Below, piece after piece: positions 1-7,116 of a stretch of DNA of 64,000 nucleotides (position 1 is the stretch's first letter; the number at the start of each line of letters is the position of its first letter). The position numbers and the translations under genes were made by a program. Source of the stretch: Croceivirga thetidis (GTDB taxonomy: Bacteria > Bacteroidota > Bacteroidia > Flavobacteriales > Flavobacteriaceae); the NCBI RefSeq assembly GCF_012272815.1, contig NZ_JAAWWL010000002.1, positions 960,280-1,024,279 on the forward strand. Reading direction: 5' to 3'. Below the pieces are notes generated by a model. The model made no database searches. It was not told where the DNA came from and saw nothing but the letters and a program-made list of their open reading frames with translations.

Positions 1-341
1 AAACCATTGATGACATACGGATGTTCTTTAAAATCAGGGGTGCAGTTGACCATTCCCAATACCTTCACCACACGCTTGATACGGTCTAAATCACCAAAGT
101 GTTCTTGAATTGTGGAGAGCATCGTTAAACCAACCTGTCGTGCCCCTTCTTTTCCTTTATCCTTATCCGCATCGTCCCCAACACGTCCGGTCATTAGGCT
201 TCCATCTACATTAACAGGGCCTTGCCCTGAAACATACAAGAATTTATCCACCACTAAGACAGGTCTGTATACGCCTGCAGGCGGTGGAGCTGGAGGTAAC
301 TCTAGCCCAAGGGCGGTAATTCGTTCTTTGATTGAATTCAT
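1..341 (-). CDS. RidA/YjgF-family protein, 3'-truncated by window edge
   Basis: Only the first ~113 residues are present; the gene runs off the left edge. The start is the ATG read from 341. The N-terminus has a Leu-Glu-Leu-Pro-Pro-Ala-Pro-Pro-Pro-Ala-Gly stretch and then a YVSGQGPV segment, both typical of the RidA/YjgF/Rid superfamily. The archetype of that family hydrolyses reactive enamine/imine intermediates released by PLP enzymes; other members are deaminases. It starts 2 bases after the stop of the upstream GntP gene, so the two are almost certainly co-transcribed. Co-occurrence of a Rid protein with a GntP permease suggests use of a hydroxy- or amino-acid substrate, but the rest of the operon lies outside the window. 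I cannot see the Arg that distinguishes true RidA from Rid2-7 subgroups. Confidence 0.85.
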   Translation of the reverse strand, partial: MNSIKERITALGLELPPAPPPAGVYRPVLVVDKFLYVSGQGPVNVDGSLMTGRVGDDADKDKGKEGARQVGLTMLSTIQEHFGDLDRIKRVVKVLGMVNCTPDFKEHPYVING

Positions 342-343
342 GA

Positions 344-1657
344 TTAGATAAATTGATTTAATACTAGCGTTCCTAAAAGTCCCATGATACCTACTAAGGT
401 TTCCATCACCGTCCAAGTTCTAAGGGTTTGTTTCACTGAAAGGTTGAAATACTCCTTAAACAACCAAAACCCGGAATCATTCACATGGGAAAGCATTAAA
501 CTACCTGAACCAATGGCCAACACCAACAATTCAGCACTAACCCCAGCTGTTGAGGCCAATGGCAAAACGATACCTGCAGCGGTCAAACCGGCGACAGTAG
601 CGGAACCCACACAAACCCGAATGGCTGTGGCAATCAACCAAGCCAAGATAATTGGGGAAAAATTAGAGTTTTCCAATAAGCCAGCGATATAATCGCTTAC
701 TCCACTATCGATTAAAATCTGTTTTAGTGCGCCGGCACCACCAATAACCAATAGAATCATGGTGATTCCAACAACGCCTTCAACAACGGTATCCATAACT
801 TCTTTCATCTTTTTACCTTGGCGAAGACCCAAAGTGTAAATGGCCAAAAGCACGGCCAACAGCATGGCCATCACTGGATTCCCCAGAAAAACTAAAACTG
901 TTCGCAAGGTTCCTTCTTCAAGAAACTGCTCTGCTGCAATAGCAATAAAAATTAAGATAATGGGAAACAATGCGGTAAAAAGACTAATGCCCGTTTTAGG
1001 CATTTCATGGTCTTCCAATACCTGCGGATTGTAAAATTTAGCCAAGGGCTTGGCCTCTATGTTTTTTAAGGTTCGTGCAAATAATGGTCCACCAACTATA
1101 ATGGCAGGTATGGCCACTATCAAGCCATAAAGTAAGGTCTTCCCAAAATCGGCTTCAAACATAGTTGCGATTGCTGTTGGCGCAGGATGCGGTGGCAAAT
1201 AGCCATGGGTAACCGAAAGTGAAGTCAACATCGGAAGGCCCACGTACAAAAGGGGTAATCTCGTGGTTGCGGCAACCGTAAATACCAAGGGCACCAAGAT
1301 TACAAAACCGACCGAATAAAACATTGGGATTCCCACAATGAATCCGGTCAAAACCACGGCCCATTGCACGTATTTGATTCCAAAGGTGTCCACCAGTTTT
1401 GTGGTTATCCGTTGCGCTGCGCCGCTATCGGCAACGAGTTTGCCCAGCATTGCTCCAAGACCGAGGATGAGCACTAAAAAACCAAGTGTGCTTCCTATTC
1501 CCTTTTGTATGGAAGCAACAATGGCAAGGGGCTCCATGCCTTGTAATAATCCAACAAATAGACAAACGATGATAAAAGATAAAAAAGAGTTGAGCTTTAA
1601 ACCGGCAATCAGGGCGAATAACAACAAGATTCCAGCAATAACAATTAGTAAGGTCAT
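344..1657 (-). CDS. GntP-family gluconate/organic-acid:H+ symporter
   Basis: A 437-residue, very hydrophobic inner-membrane protein with 12 or more predicted membrane segments, the usual length for the GntP family. Diagnostic stretches are the central SVTHGYLPPHPAPTAIA segment (about residues 150-165) and the C-terminal LAIGSGSLMLSHVNDSGFW segment, both GntP hallmarks. Characterised members import gluconate, related sugar acids or, for DsdX-like members, D-serine, by proton symport. Substrate cannot be told from sequence alone. The gene precedes a RidA-family gene by 2 bases on the same strand, which would fit a D-amino-acid or hydroxy-acid catabolic operon more than a plain gluconate operon; this is inference. 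It diverges from the SulP transporter. Confidence 0.9.
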   Translation of the reverse strand: MTLLIVIAGILLLFALIAGLKLNSFLSFIIVCLFVGLLQGMEPLAIVASIQKGIGSTLGFLVLILGLGAMLGKLVADSGAAQRITTKLVDTFGIKYVQWAVVLTGFIVGIPMFYSVGFVILVPLVFTVAATTRLPLLYVGLPMLTSLSVTHGYLPPHPAPTAIATMFEADFGKTLLYGLIVAIPAIIVGGPLFARTLKNIEAKPLAKFYNPQVLEDHEMPKTGISLFTALFPIILIFIAIAAEQFLEEGTLRTVLVFLGNPVMAMLLAVLLAIYTLGLRQGKKMKEVMDTVVEGVVGITMILLVIGGAGALKQILIDSGVSDYIAGLLENSNFSPIILAWLIATAIRVCVGSATVAGLTAAGIVLPLASTAGVSAELLVLAIGSGSLMLSHVNDSGFWLFKEYFNLSVKQTLRTWTVMETLVGIMGLLGTLVLNQFI

Positions 1658-1697
1658 AAATTGGTTGAGTTTGTGCTAAAAGTAACGATTTTAAAAC

Positions 1698-1727
1698 TTT
1701 GGAAAATTGTTGTTTTCCTTATCTTTC
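1698..1727 (+). promoter_or_regulatory. Bacteroidota-type promoter of the SulP gene
   Basis: TTTG at 1698-1701 and TATCTTTC at 1720-1727, separated by 18 bases, match the Bacteroidota -33/-7 arrangement (TTTG ... TAnnTTTG) with one mismatch at the last base. Transcription would begin near 1731-1733, about 25 bases before the ATG at 1756. This argues against translation starting at the in-frame ATG at 1699, which would lie inside the promoter. Confidence 0.6.
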
Positions 1728-1755
1728 GAAGCCTAAGCGAATACCTTTTAAGACT

Positions 1756-3405
1756 ATGAAAAAGTTCTACGATTTTAAAAATTTCAAAGGTGATTTAACC
1801 GGCGGTTTGGTCGCCGGGGTGATTGCACTTCCGTTGGCTTTGGCTTTCGGGGTTCAATCCGGAATGGGTGCTGCAGCTGGGCTCTATGGCGCAATTGCAG
1901 TGGGTATTTTTGCTGCGCTTTTCGGCGGCACGGAAACCCAAGCAAGTGGACCCACGGGCCCAATGACTGTCGTTTCAGCAGCATTGGTTGCTGGGGCAAT
2001 CCAAATGAATGGAGACCTTGACAACGCCATGGGCATTATTCTGGTGACCTTTTTGTTGGGCGGATTGATTCAAATTGTATTCGGACTTTTAAATATAGCA
2101 GGCTATGTCAAGTACTTTCCCTATCCAGTCGTTTCCGGCTTTATGAGCGGTGTTGGACTGATAATCATCATCTTGCAATTATTCCCTTTGGTAGGACTTT
2201 CATCTCCTAAATCAACAGTCGCCGTAATTAAAGATTTACCTAGAATGTTTACCGAAGGTAACCTATATGCTTTGGCGCTGGGTGTATTGACCATAGTAGT
2301 CTACTATGTTTTTCCGAAAATTACCAAGGCGGTACCAAGTGCTTTGGTCGCACTTTTGGTGTCTTCCTTGGCGGCCTATTTTTTAAAATGGGATGTTCCA
2401 GTTATAGGTGAAATTCCCTCTGGGCTTCCTGCCCTGCAAATTGGAACGATGTGGCCCATTGATCCGGGAGCTTATAGTTTAATCATAGAATATGCAATCG
2501 TTTTAGCGGTTTTGGGTAGTATTGATTCGTTATTGACCTCTGTCATTGCCGATAATATGACCAAAACCAAACACAATAGTAACCGGGAACTGATTGGTCA
2601 AGGCCTTGGTAATATGTTAGCGGCTGTGATTGGGGGTATCCCTGGGGCCGGAGCTACCAAGGGCACGGTTGTGAATATTAACGCCGGTGGTAAAACCCGT
2701 CTTTCTGGAGCATTGCACGGTATATTTTTATTGACGGTCTTACTTGGACTGGGTACCCTAGCCGCACACATTCCTTTAGCCGTACTTGCAGGTCTATTGA
2801 TTCCGGTGGGATTCAAGATTATTGATTTCAAGGGATTAAAACATTTAAAAGTAGTACCAAGGGCAGATGCAATCGTTTTGGTTATCGTATTGTTGATAAC
2901 CACCTTTGGAAGTCTCATCAATGCCGTAGGTATCGGTGTGGCACTAGCATCCCTCCTATTTATGAAGCAGGCCAGTGATTTGGCAAAAAATGGTATGGAA
3001 GTCGGTTCCGTATCTGATTTTGATGGTTCCAAACCATGGCAAGATGAGCAGGAATTTTACGAAAAGTACAAGGATAAAGTCATTATCAAACACCTCTATG
3101 GTCCACTGTTCTTTGGATTTACCTCCTACTTTAAAGATGGTATTAAAGAATTGGGTGGAGATATCAAAGCGCTTATCATCCGAATGGACCGTGTTCCATA
3201 TATAGACCAATCGGGTCTTTATGCCCTGGAGGAAGCAATTTTTGACCTTAGACAACAAGGCATTGAAGTCATCCTAACAGGCTTGAAAGAACAACCCAAA
3301 GACCAAATGTTGGCCATCGATTTAATCGATGATTTGGTTCCCCATGAGGATGTTTTTGAGACGGTCGATGAGGCATTCACTTATTTAAGAGGCAAATTGG
3401 GATAG
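1756..3405 (+). CDS. SulP-family inorganic anion transporter with STAS domain
   Basis: 549 residues. The N-terminal two thirds hold about 12-14 membrane segments of the SulP (SLC26) family, beginning with the conserved GVIALPLALAFG segment and followed by an ASGPTGPMTVV segment that lines the substrate site in this family. The C-terminal ~110 residues are a soluble STAS domain (about residues 430-549), including the DQSGLYALEEA stretch resembling the anti-sigma-antagonist fold. Family members carry sulfate, bicarbonate or other anions with Na+ or H+. No carbonic anhydrase or sulfate-assimilation gene is adjacent, so the ion is not assignable. I chose the ATG at 1756 (MKKFYDFKNF) because the longer in-frame start overlaps the promoter. 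Confidence 0.9.
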   Translation: MKKFYDFKNFKGDLTGGLVAGVIALPLALAFGVQSGMGAAAGLYGAIAVGIFAALFGGTETQASGPTGPMTVVSAALVAGAIQMNGDLDNAMGIILVTFLLGGLIQIVFGLLNIAGYVKYFPYPVVSGFMSGVGLIIIILQLFPLVGLSSPKSTVAVIKDLPRMFTEGNLYALALGVLTIVVYYVFPKITKAVPSALVALLVSSLAAYFLKWDVPVIGEIPSGLPALQIGTMWPIDPGAYSLIIEYAIVLAVLGSIDSLLTSVIADNMTKTKHNSNRELIGQGLGNMLAAVIGGIPGAGATKGTVVNINAGGKTRLSGALHGIFLLTVLLGLGTLAAHIPLAVLAGLLIPVGFKIIDFKGLKHLKVVPRADAIVLVIVLLITTFGSLINAVGIGVALASLLFMKQASDLAKNGMEVGSVSDFDGSKPWQDEQEFYEKYKDKVIIKHLYGPLFFGFTSYFKDGIKELGGDIKALIIRMDRVPYIDQSGLYALEEAIFDLRQQGIEVILTGLKEQPKDQMLAIDLIDDLVPHEDVFETVDEAFTYLRGKLG

Positions 3406-3459
3406 GTAGGCAAGATTTTTGATATGTCTTTTCATCAATGGAAAGTAACGAACACGCCT

Positions 3460-3467
3460 TATCTTTA
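3460..3467 (+). promoter_or_regulatory. -7 element TATCTTTA upstream of methyltransferase
   Basis: TATCTTTA lies 8 bases before the ATG at 3476 and matches TAnnTTTG except for the last base. No good TTTG -33 element is visible at the proper distance. The resulting leader would be only a few bases long. Confidence 0.4.
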
Positions 3468-3475
3468 TCCAGCAG

Positions 3476-4180
3476 ATGAAAACAAAAACGTTTATAGCAC
3501 TACTTTTTACGGCTTTTAGTTTTGTGTTAGGAGCACAAGAAACGACCTATACCTTCAAAAAAGGGGACTATAGCGGTATTGGCAAGTGGTATATGGGTCG
3601 AGAAATTGCCCATGTCATGGGGTATCAGGGCATGAGTTGGTTGGAACGCTCCCAACGTGAAGAAGAAGAAAACTCCGCACTCCTACTAAAAAATATGCGC
3701 ATTCGCCCGGAAGATGATATTGCAGATATTGGTGCCGGTTCGGGATATCACGTATTTCAAATGGCTGAAATGGCCATTGATGGTACCATTTATGCGGTTG
3801 ATATTCAAGAGGAAATGTTGTTGGCCATGAAAAAGAAGATGGAAACCAATGCCGTGAACAACGTAAAACTGGTAAGGGGTGATGAAAAAACCGTAAATCT
3901 TGAAGAGAACTCCGTAGATAAGATTTTGATTGTCGATGTCTACCATGAGATGAGCGACCCCGTTGCTATGATGCGTTCCATAAAAAAAGCCTTACGCCCA
4001 AGAGGGCAATTGTATTTGATTGAATACCGAGCTGAAGACCCTGAGGTGCCAATCAAACGCCTGCACAAAATGACCGAAGAACAAGCCGTTAAAGAAATGG
4101 CCACCTTCGGTTTTAGGCTAAAAGAAAACATCAATAATTTACCTTGGCAACATTGTATGGTTTTTGTAAAAGGCATCTAA
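3476..4180 (+). CDS. exported class I SAM-dependent methyltransferase
   Basis: 234 residues. Residues 1-20 form a clear signal peptide (MKTKTFIALLFTAFSFVLGA, cleavage before QETTY). The mature part is a Rossmann-type methyltransferase: glycine-rich SAM motif I (IADIGAGSGYHV, about residues 83-94), an acidic residue after strand 2 (VDIQ) and a later ILIVDVYHEM strand with a post-motif histidine as in ubiquinone/menaquinone-type and protein-L-isoaspartate-type enzymes. The oddity is location: SAM is cytosolic, so an exported SAM enzyme is unexpected, yet this signal-peptide-plus-methyltransferase architecture is visible without frameshift. Its last 37 bases overlap the next gene, implying translational coupling. 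Substrate unknown. Confidence 0.8.
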   Translation: MKTKTFIALLFTAFSFVLGAQETTYTFKKGDYSGIGKWYMGREIAHVMGYQGMSWLERSQREEEENSALLLKNMRIRPEDDIADIGAGSGYHVFQMAEMAIDGTIYAVDIQEEMLLAMKKKMETNAVNNVKLVRGDEKTVNLEENSVDKILIVDVYHEMSDPVAMMRSIKKALRPRGQLYLIEYRAEDPEVPIKRLHKMTEEQAVKEMATFGFRLKENINNLPWQHCMVFVKGI

Positions 4181-4725
4181 GCCTTCGGTCACCCATTTAT
4201 TATCTCCTTATTCTATTTTTTTCAGCAAGCATGAACGCACAAATCGTATTTGACTCCCAGAACAATCCAAAGGCCGACAATTGGTACGTTGTAGATGACG
4301 TTGTGATGGGTGGGCGCTCCAATGGGCATTTCGAATTAACGCCTGAAGGCCATGCTAAATTTTTTGGTGAGGTTTCCTTAGAAAACAACGGTGGTTTCTC
4401 TTCGGTTCGTTATGCCATTCCTGAAACAAAAGTAAGTCTGGAAGCCACCTTAAAAATTCGATTAAAAGGCGATGGCAATCGCTACCAATTGCGAATAAAG
4501 GATCAAGAAAGCACCTATCACAACTACATCACCTATTTTGAGACCAGTGGTGATTGGCAAACTTTGCAATTTAAAGTCAAAGATTTGTATCCAACCTTTC
4601 GGGGTCGTCGGTTAAACCTTCCCAACTTCAATCATCAAACCATTGGAGCCCTCGGTTTTTTAATTGGCAATAAAATTCCACAGCAATTCCAACTTACGAT
4701 TGCAAAGATTGAAATCGTGAATTAA
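4144..4725 (+). CDS. exported CIA30-domain protein
   Basis: Up to 193 residues. The core (from about residue 40) is a beta-sandwich of the CIA30 (complex I intermediate-associated protein 30) family, with the signature VVDDVVMGGRSNG near its start and FRGRRLNLP later. CIA30-like proteins in bacteria often have galactose-binding-like folds with unknown roles. A hydrophobic stretch YYLLILFFSASMNAQ looks like a signal peptide cut after NAQ, but no ATG precedes it: the frame opens with TTG at 4144 (inside the upstream gene), another TTG at 4153, and the first ATG is at 4231 within the putative cleavage site. A non-ATG start coupled to the methyltransferase stop is most likely. The exact N-terminus is uncertain. 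Confidence 0.75.
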   Translation: MATLYGFCKRHLSLRSPIYYLLILFFSASMNAQIVFDSQNNPKADNWYVVDDVVMGGRSNGHFELTPEGHAKFFGEVSLENNGGFSSVRYAIPETKVSLEATLKIRLKGDGNRYQLRIKDQESTYHNYITYFETSGDWQTLQFKVKDLYPTFRGRRLNLPNFNHQTIGALGFLIGNKIPQQFQLTIAKIEIVN

Positions 4726-4783
4726 GGTATTTAGAACCACAATAAACTAATTAGCCTTGGGCCTTTTGAACCAAACTATGGTT

Positions 4784-4791
4784 TATCTTTC
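4784..4791 (+). promoter_or_regulatory. -7 element TATCTTTC upstream of DUF5916 gene
   Basis: TATCTTTC fits TAnnTTTG except at the final base. It touches a TTG at 4792, so transcription would start after that codon. This favours the GTG at 4822 as start of the following gene. A TTTG at 4765-4768 is a possible but closely spaced (15 bases) -33 element. Confidence 0.4.
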
Positions 4792-4821
4792 TTGTCCATT
4801 TTATTCAAGACTCAAACTGCA

Positions 4822-7014
4822 GTGCCAACCAAAAAACTATTTAACGCTCTAAGGTTATTCGTATTCGTTTTACTTGAACTGGTAATCAGTCCAGAAGGTT
4901 TTGGTCAGCAAATCCAGCGTCCAGAGTTTCGTTCAGGGGATTTAACTGATGCTTTCAATTTTGATGGTGCACTTAGCGAAAGTGACTGGGCAAACGCACC
5001 TACCCTTAACGAACTAAAGACCACGGTTCCTGAAGAAGGTGGCGTACCCTCGCAGTCCACGATACTACAATTTCTTACCGATACACGTACTGTTGTTATT
5101 GGTATTCGCTGTAACGACACTAATCCTGATGGGATAATTCGCTTTTCTAAACTACGGGATGCCGATATTTCGGAAGAAGACCATGTTAAGATTGTTATTG
5201 ACCCTTTTCTTGACGGACAGTCTGGTTATATCTTGGCAGTGAATCCGTTGGCAGCACGTTACGATGCACTCGTATCAAATAGAGGGGAATCTGAAAATGA
5301 GGACTGGGATGCGGTTTGGGATGCCAAAACCCAAATCACTGAAGAAGGTTGGACAGCAGAAATTGTACTACCCATTCAAAGTATTGCCTTCAAAAAAGGC
5401 CTCACAAAGTGGGGTTTTAATGTAGAACGGAGAATTCAACGGAATTTAGAAACGATTCGTTGGGCAAATGTTAAGCGCGACCAGTTTTTTGCACAAACCA
5501 GTCGTGCGGGCCTGGTAACCGGACTGCCCAAATTCAATTATGGGGTTGGTCTGAACGTTAGACCTTCTTTGATTGCCAACGCCAATCAATTTGGTGCCAA
5601 TGGGGCAATGGTGGTGGACCCAAATTATAGTTTGGATGCCAATCAACGTATCGGACCAAACGTATTGGCCACCTTTACGGTAAATACGGACTTTGGTGAA
5701 ACCGAGGTCGATACACGTCAAACCAATTTAACACGCTTCCCTTTGTTCTTTCCAGAGAAACGGACCTTTTTTCTTGAAGGTTCCGACATTTTCGAATTTG
5801 GTTTTGGTACGGGTAGAAGCACCGTACTACCCTTTTTCAGCAGAAGAATTGGGCTTCGAAACAATGTTCAAATTCCGGTTATTGCCGGTACCAAGTTAAA
5901 TGGCCGAATCGGCAAGACCGCCTTTGGGGCACTCGGTATTCGAACCAATGACTTTGATTTGAACAATGAAAATTTTGGCGCCACCAACATGGGTGTTGTT
6001 CGCGTTCGTAGAAATGTATTAAAGGAAAGTTCAGTTGGTATTATTGCCTCTTCAGGTGACCCTCTGGGCCGTGAGGGGAGCTTTATGACCGGTGCGGATT
6101 TTACATTTCAGACTACGCGATTTAATGGGGATAAGAACTTTTTGGTCGGAGGTTGGGCCCTATTTACCGACAGGGCCGATTTATCAGGTGATCGCTCCGC
6201 TGCGGGATTTAAGATTGATTACCCGAATGACCGATGGGATATCGCCCTGACCTATGCGCGAATAGGCGAGGATTTTGACCCTTCTTTAGGCTTTGTACCC
6301 CGTCGAGGTGTAAATAGCTATCGTATTGGTGGTACCTTCGCGCCACGCCCTAAAGCCCCTTGGCTGCGTCAAATGTTCAATCAGTTGTTCATTACCTACA
6401 TCAACAACATTTCGGGACCCTGGCAATCATACAGTGTATTCACCGCCCCAATAAATTGGCGGTTGGAAAGTGGAGACCGTATTGAGGCGAATATTCGGCC
6501 TGTTGGTGAGAATATCGTACAGCCTTTTGAAATTTCTGATGGGGTAACCATTCCCGTTGGGGAGTATAATTTTATGCGCTATCGCTTAGAGGGTGAATTT
6601 GCCCGTAAACGGCGTTTAAGTGGTCAAGCAACCTGGTGGTTCGGAAGTTTTTATGATGGAAATCTAGACGAGTTTGAATTGACCCTAAACTGGAACCCGA
6701 GTGCCTTGTTGGCTTTTGAATTTAACGGCTTGCACAATCGGGCACGATTGCCCTTTGGCGACTTCAACCAGACCCTGGCAGGGCTACGAGTGCGCTTTAA
6801 TGTGACCTCTAACCTACAGTTGAACAGCTATCTGCAATACGACACCGATAGCCGGGTATTGGGGTTAAATGCACGTATTCATTGGATATTCTCCCCCTTA
6901 GGTGATGTGTTCTTGGTATACAACAACAATACCTTCAACGGGTTAAACCAACAACCATGGACATTACAAAACCGTCAGCTACTTCTGAAAGTGCGGTATA
7001 ATTTCCGATTGTAA
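4822..7014 (+). CDS. DUF5916 outer-membrane protein with CBM9-like N-terminal domain
   Basis: 730 residues from the GTG at 4822. After a signal peptide (hydrophobic FVFVLLELVI, cleavage near GFGQQ) there is a carbohydrate-binding-family-9-like beta-sandwich (about residues 35-215; DGALSESDWANAP near its start and EEGWTAEIVLPIQSIAF near its end). The remainder is DUF5916: DTRQTNLTRFPLFFPEKRTFFLEGSDIF is its best-conserved region, here near residues 295-325, followed by alternating amphipathic strands to a C-terminal LLLKVRYNFRL, an outer-membrane barrel-like ending. Such proteins are common in Bacteroidota and lack a known function; ligand binding at the cell surface is a reasonable inference. 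An in-frame TTG at 4792 is less likely as start because it abuts the predicted -7 element. Confidence 0.88.
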   Translation: MPTKKLFNALRLFVFVLLELVISPEGFGQQIQRPEFRSGDLTDAFNFDGALSESDWANAPTLNELKTTVPEEGGVPSQSTILQFLTDTRTVVIGIRCNDTNPDGIIRFSKLRDADISEEDHVKIVIDPFLDGQSGYILAVNPLAARYDALVSNRGESENEDWDAVWDAKTQITEEGWTAEIVLPIQSIAFKKGLTKWGFNVERRIQRNLETIRWANVKRDQFFAQTSRAGLVTGLPKFNYGVGLNVRPSLIANANQFGANGAMVVDPNYSLDANQRIGPNVLATFTVNTDFGETEVDTRQTNLTRFPLFFPEKRTFFLEGSDIFEFGFGTGRSTVLPFFSRRIGLRNNVQIPVIAGTKLNGRIGKTAFGALGIRTNDFDLNNENFGATNMGVVRVRRNVLKESSVGIIASSGDPLGREGSFMTGADFTFQTTRFNGDKNFLVGGWALFTDRADLSGDRSAAGFKIDYPNDRWDIALTYARIGEDFDPSLGFVPRRGVNSYRIGGTFAPRPKAPWLRQMFNQLFITYINNISGPWQSYSVFTAPINWRLESGDRIEANIRPVGENIVQPFEISDGVTIPVGEYNFMRYRLEGEFARKRRLSGQATWWFGSFYDGNLDEFELTLNWNPSALLAFEFNGLHNRARLPFGDFNQTLAGLRVRFNVTSNLQLNSYLQYDTDSRVLGLNARIHWIFSPLGDVFLVYNNNTFNGLNQQPWTLQNRQLLLKVRYNFRL

Positions 7015-7087
7015 AAGAATCATACACTATCAACAAACCTAGTTAACAACTCCAAATTTCCAGCTTCCAAATCACTGCACATTTTGA

Positions 7088-7095
7088 TAACTTTG
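7088..7095 (+). promoter_or_regulatory. -7 element TAACTTTG of purL
   Basis: TAACTTTG is an exact match to the Bacteroidota TAnnTTTG -7 consensus. It lies 12 bases before the ATG at 7108 and 21 before the ATG at 7117. No convincing TTTG is seen near -33. Confidence 0.5.
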
Positions 7096-7116
7096 CGTCT
7101 TTCCAAAATGGCTGAC

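Noticed and set aside
1699-1755. Longer N-terminus of the SulP transporter
   Set aside because: The start lies within the predicted -33 element and the extension is not family-like.
2598-3258. Long antisense open frames opposite the SulP gene and similar antisense frames opposite most large genes
   Set aside because: They lack family features and promoters and follow from codon bias of the real gene on the other strand.
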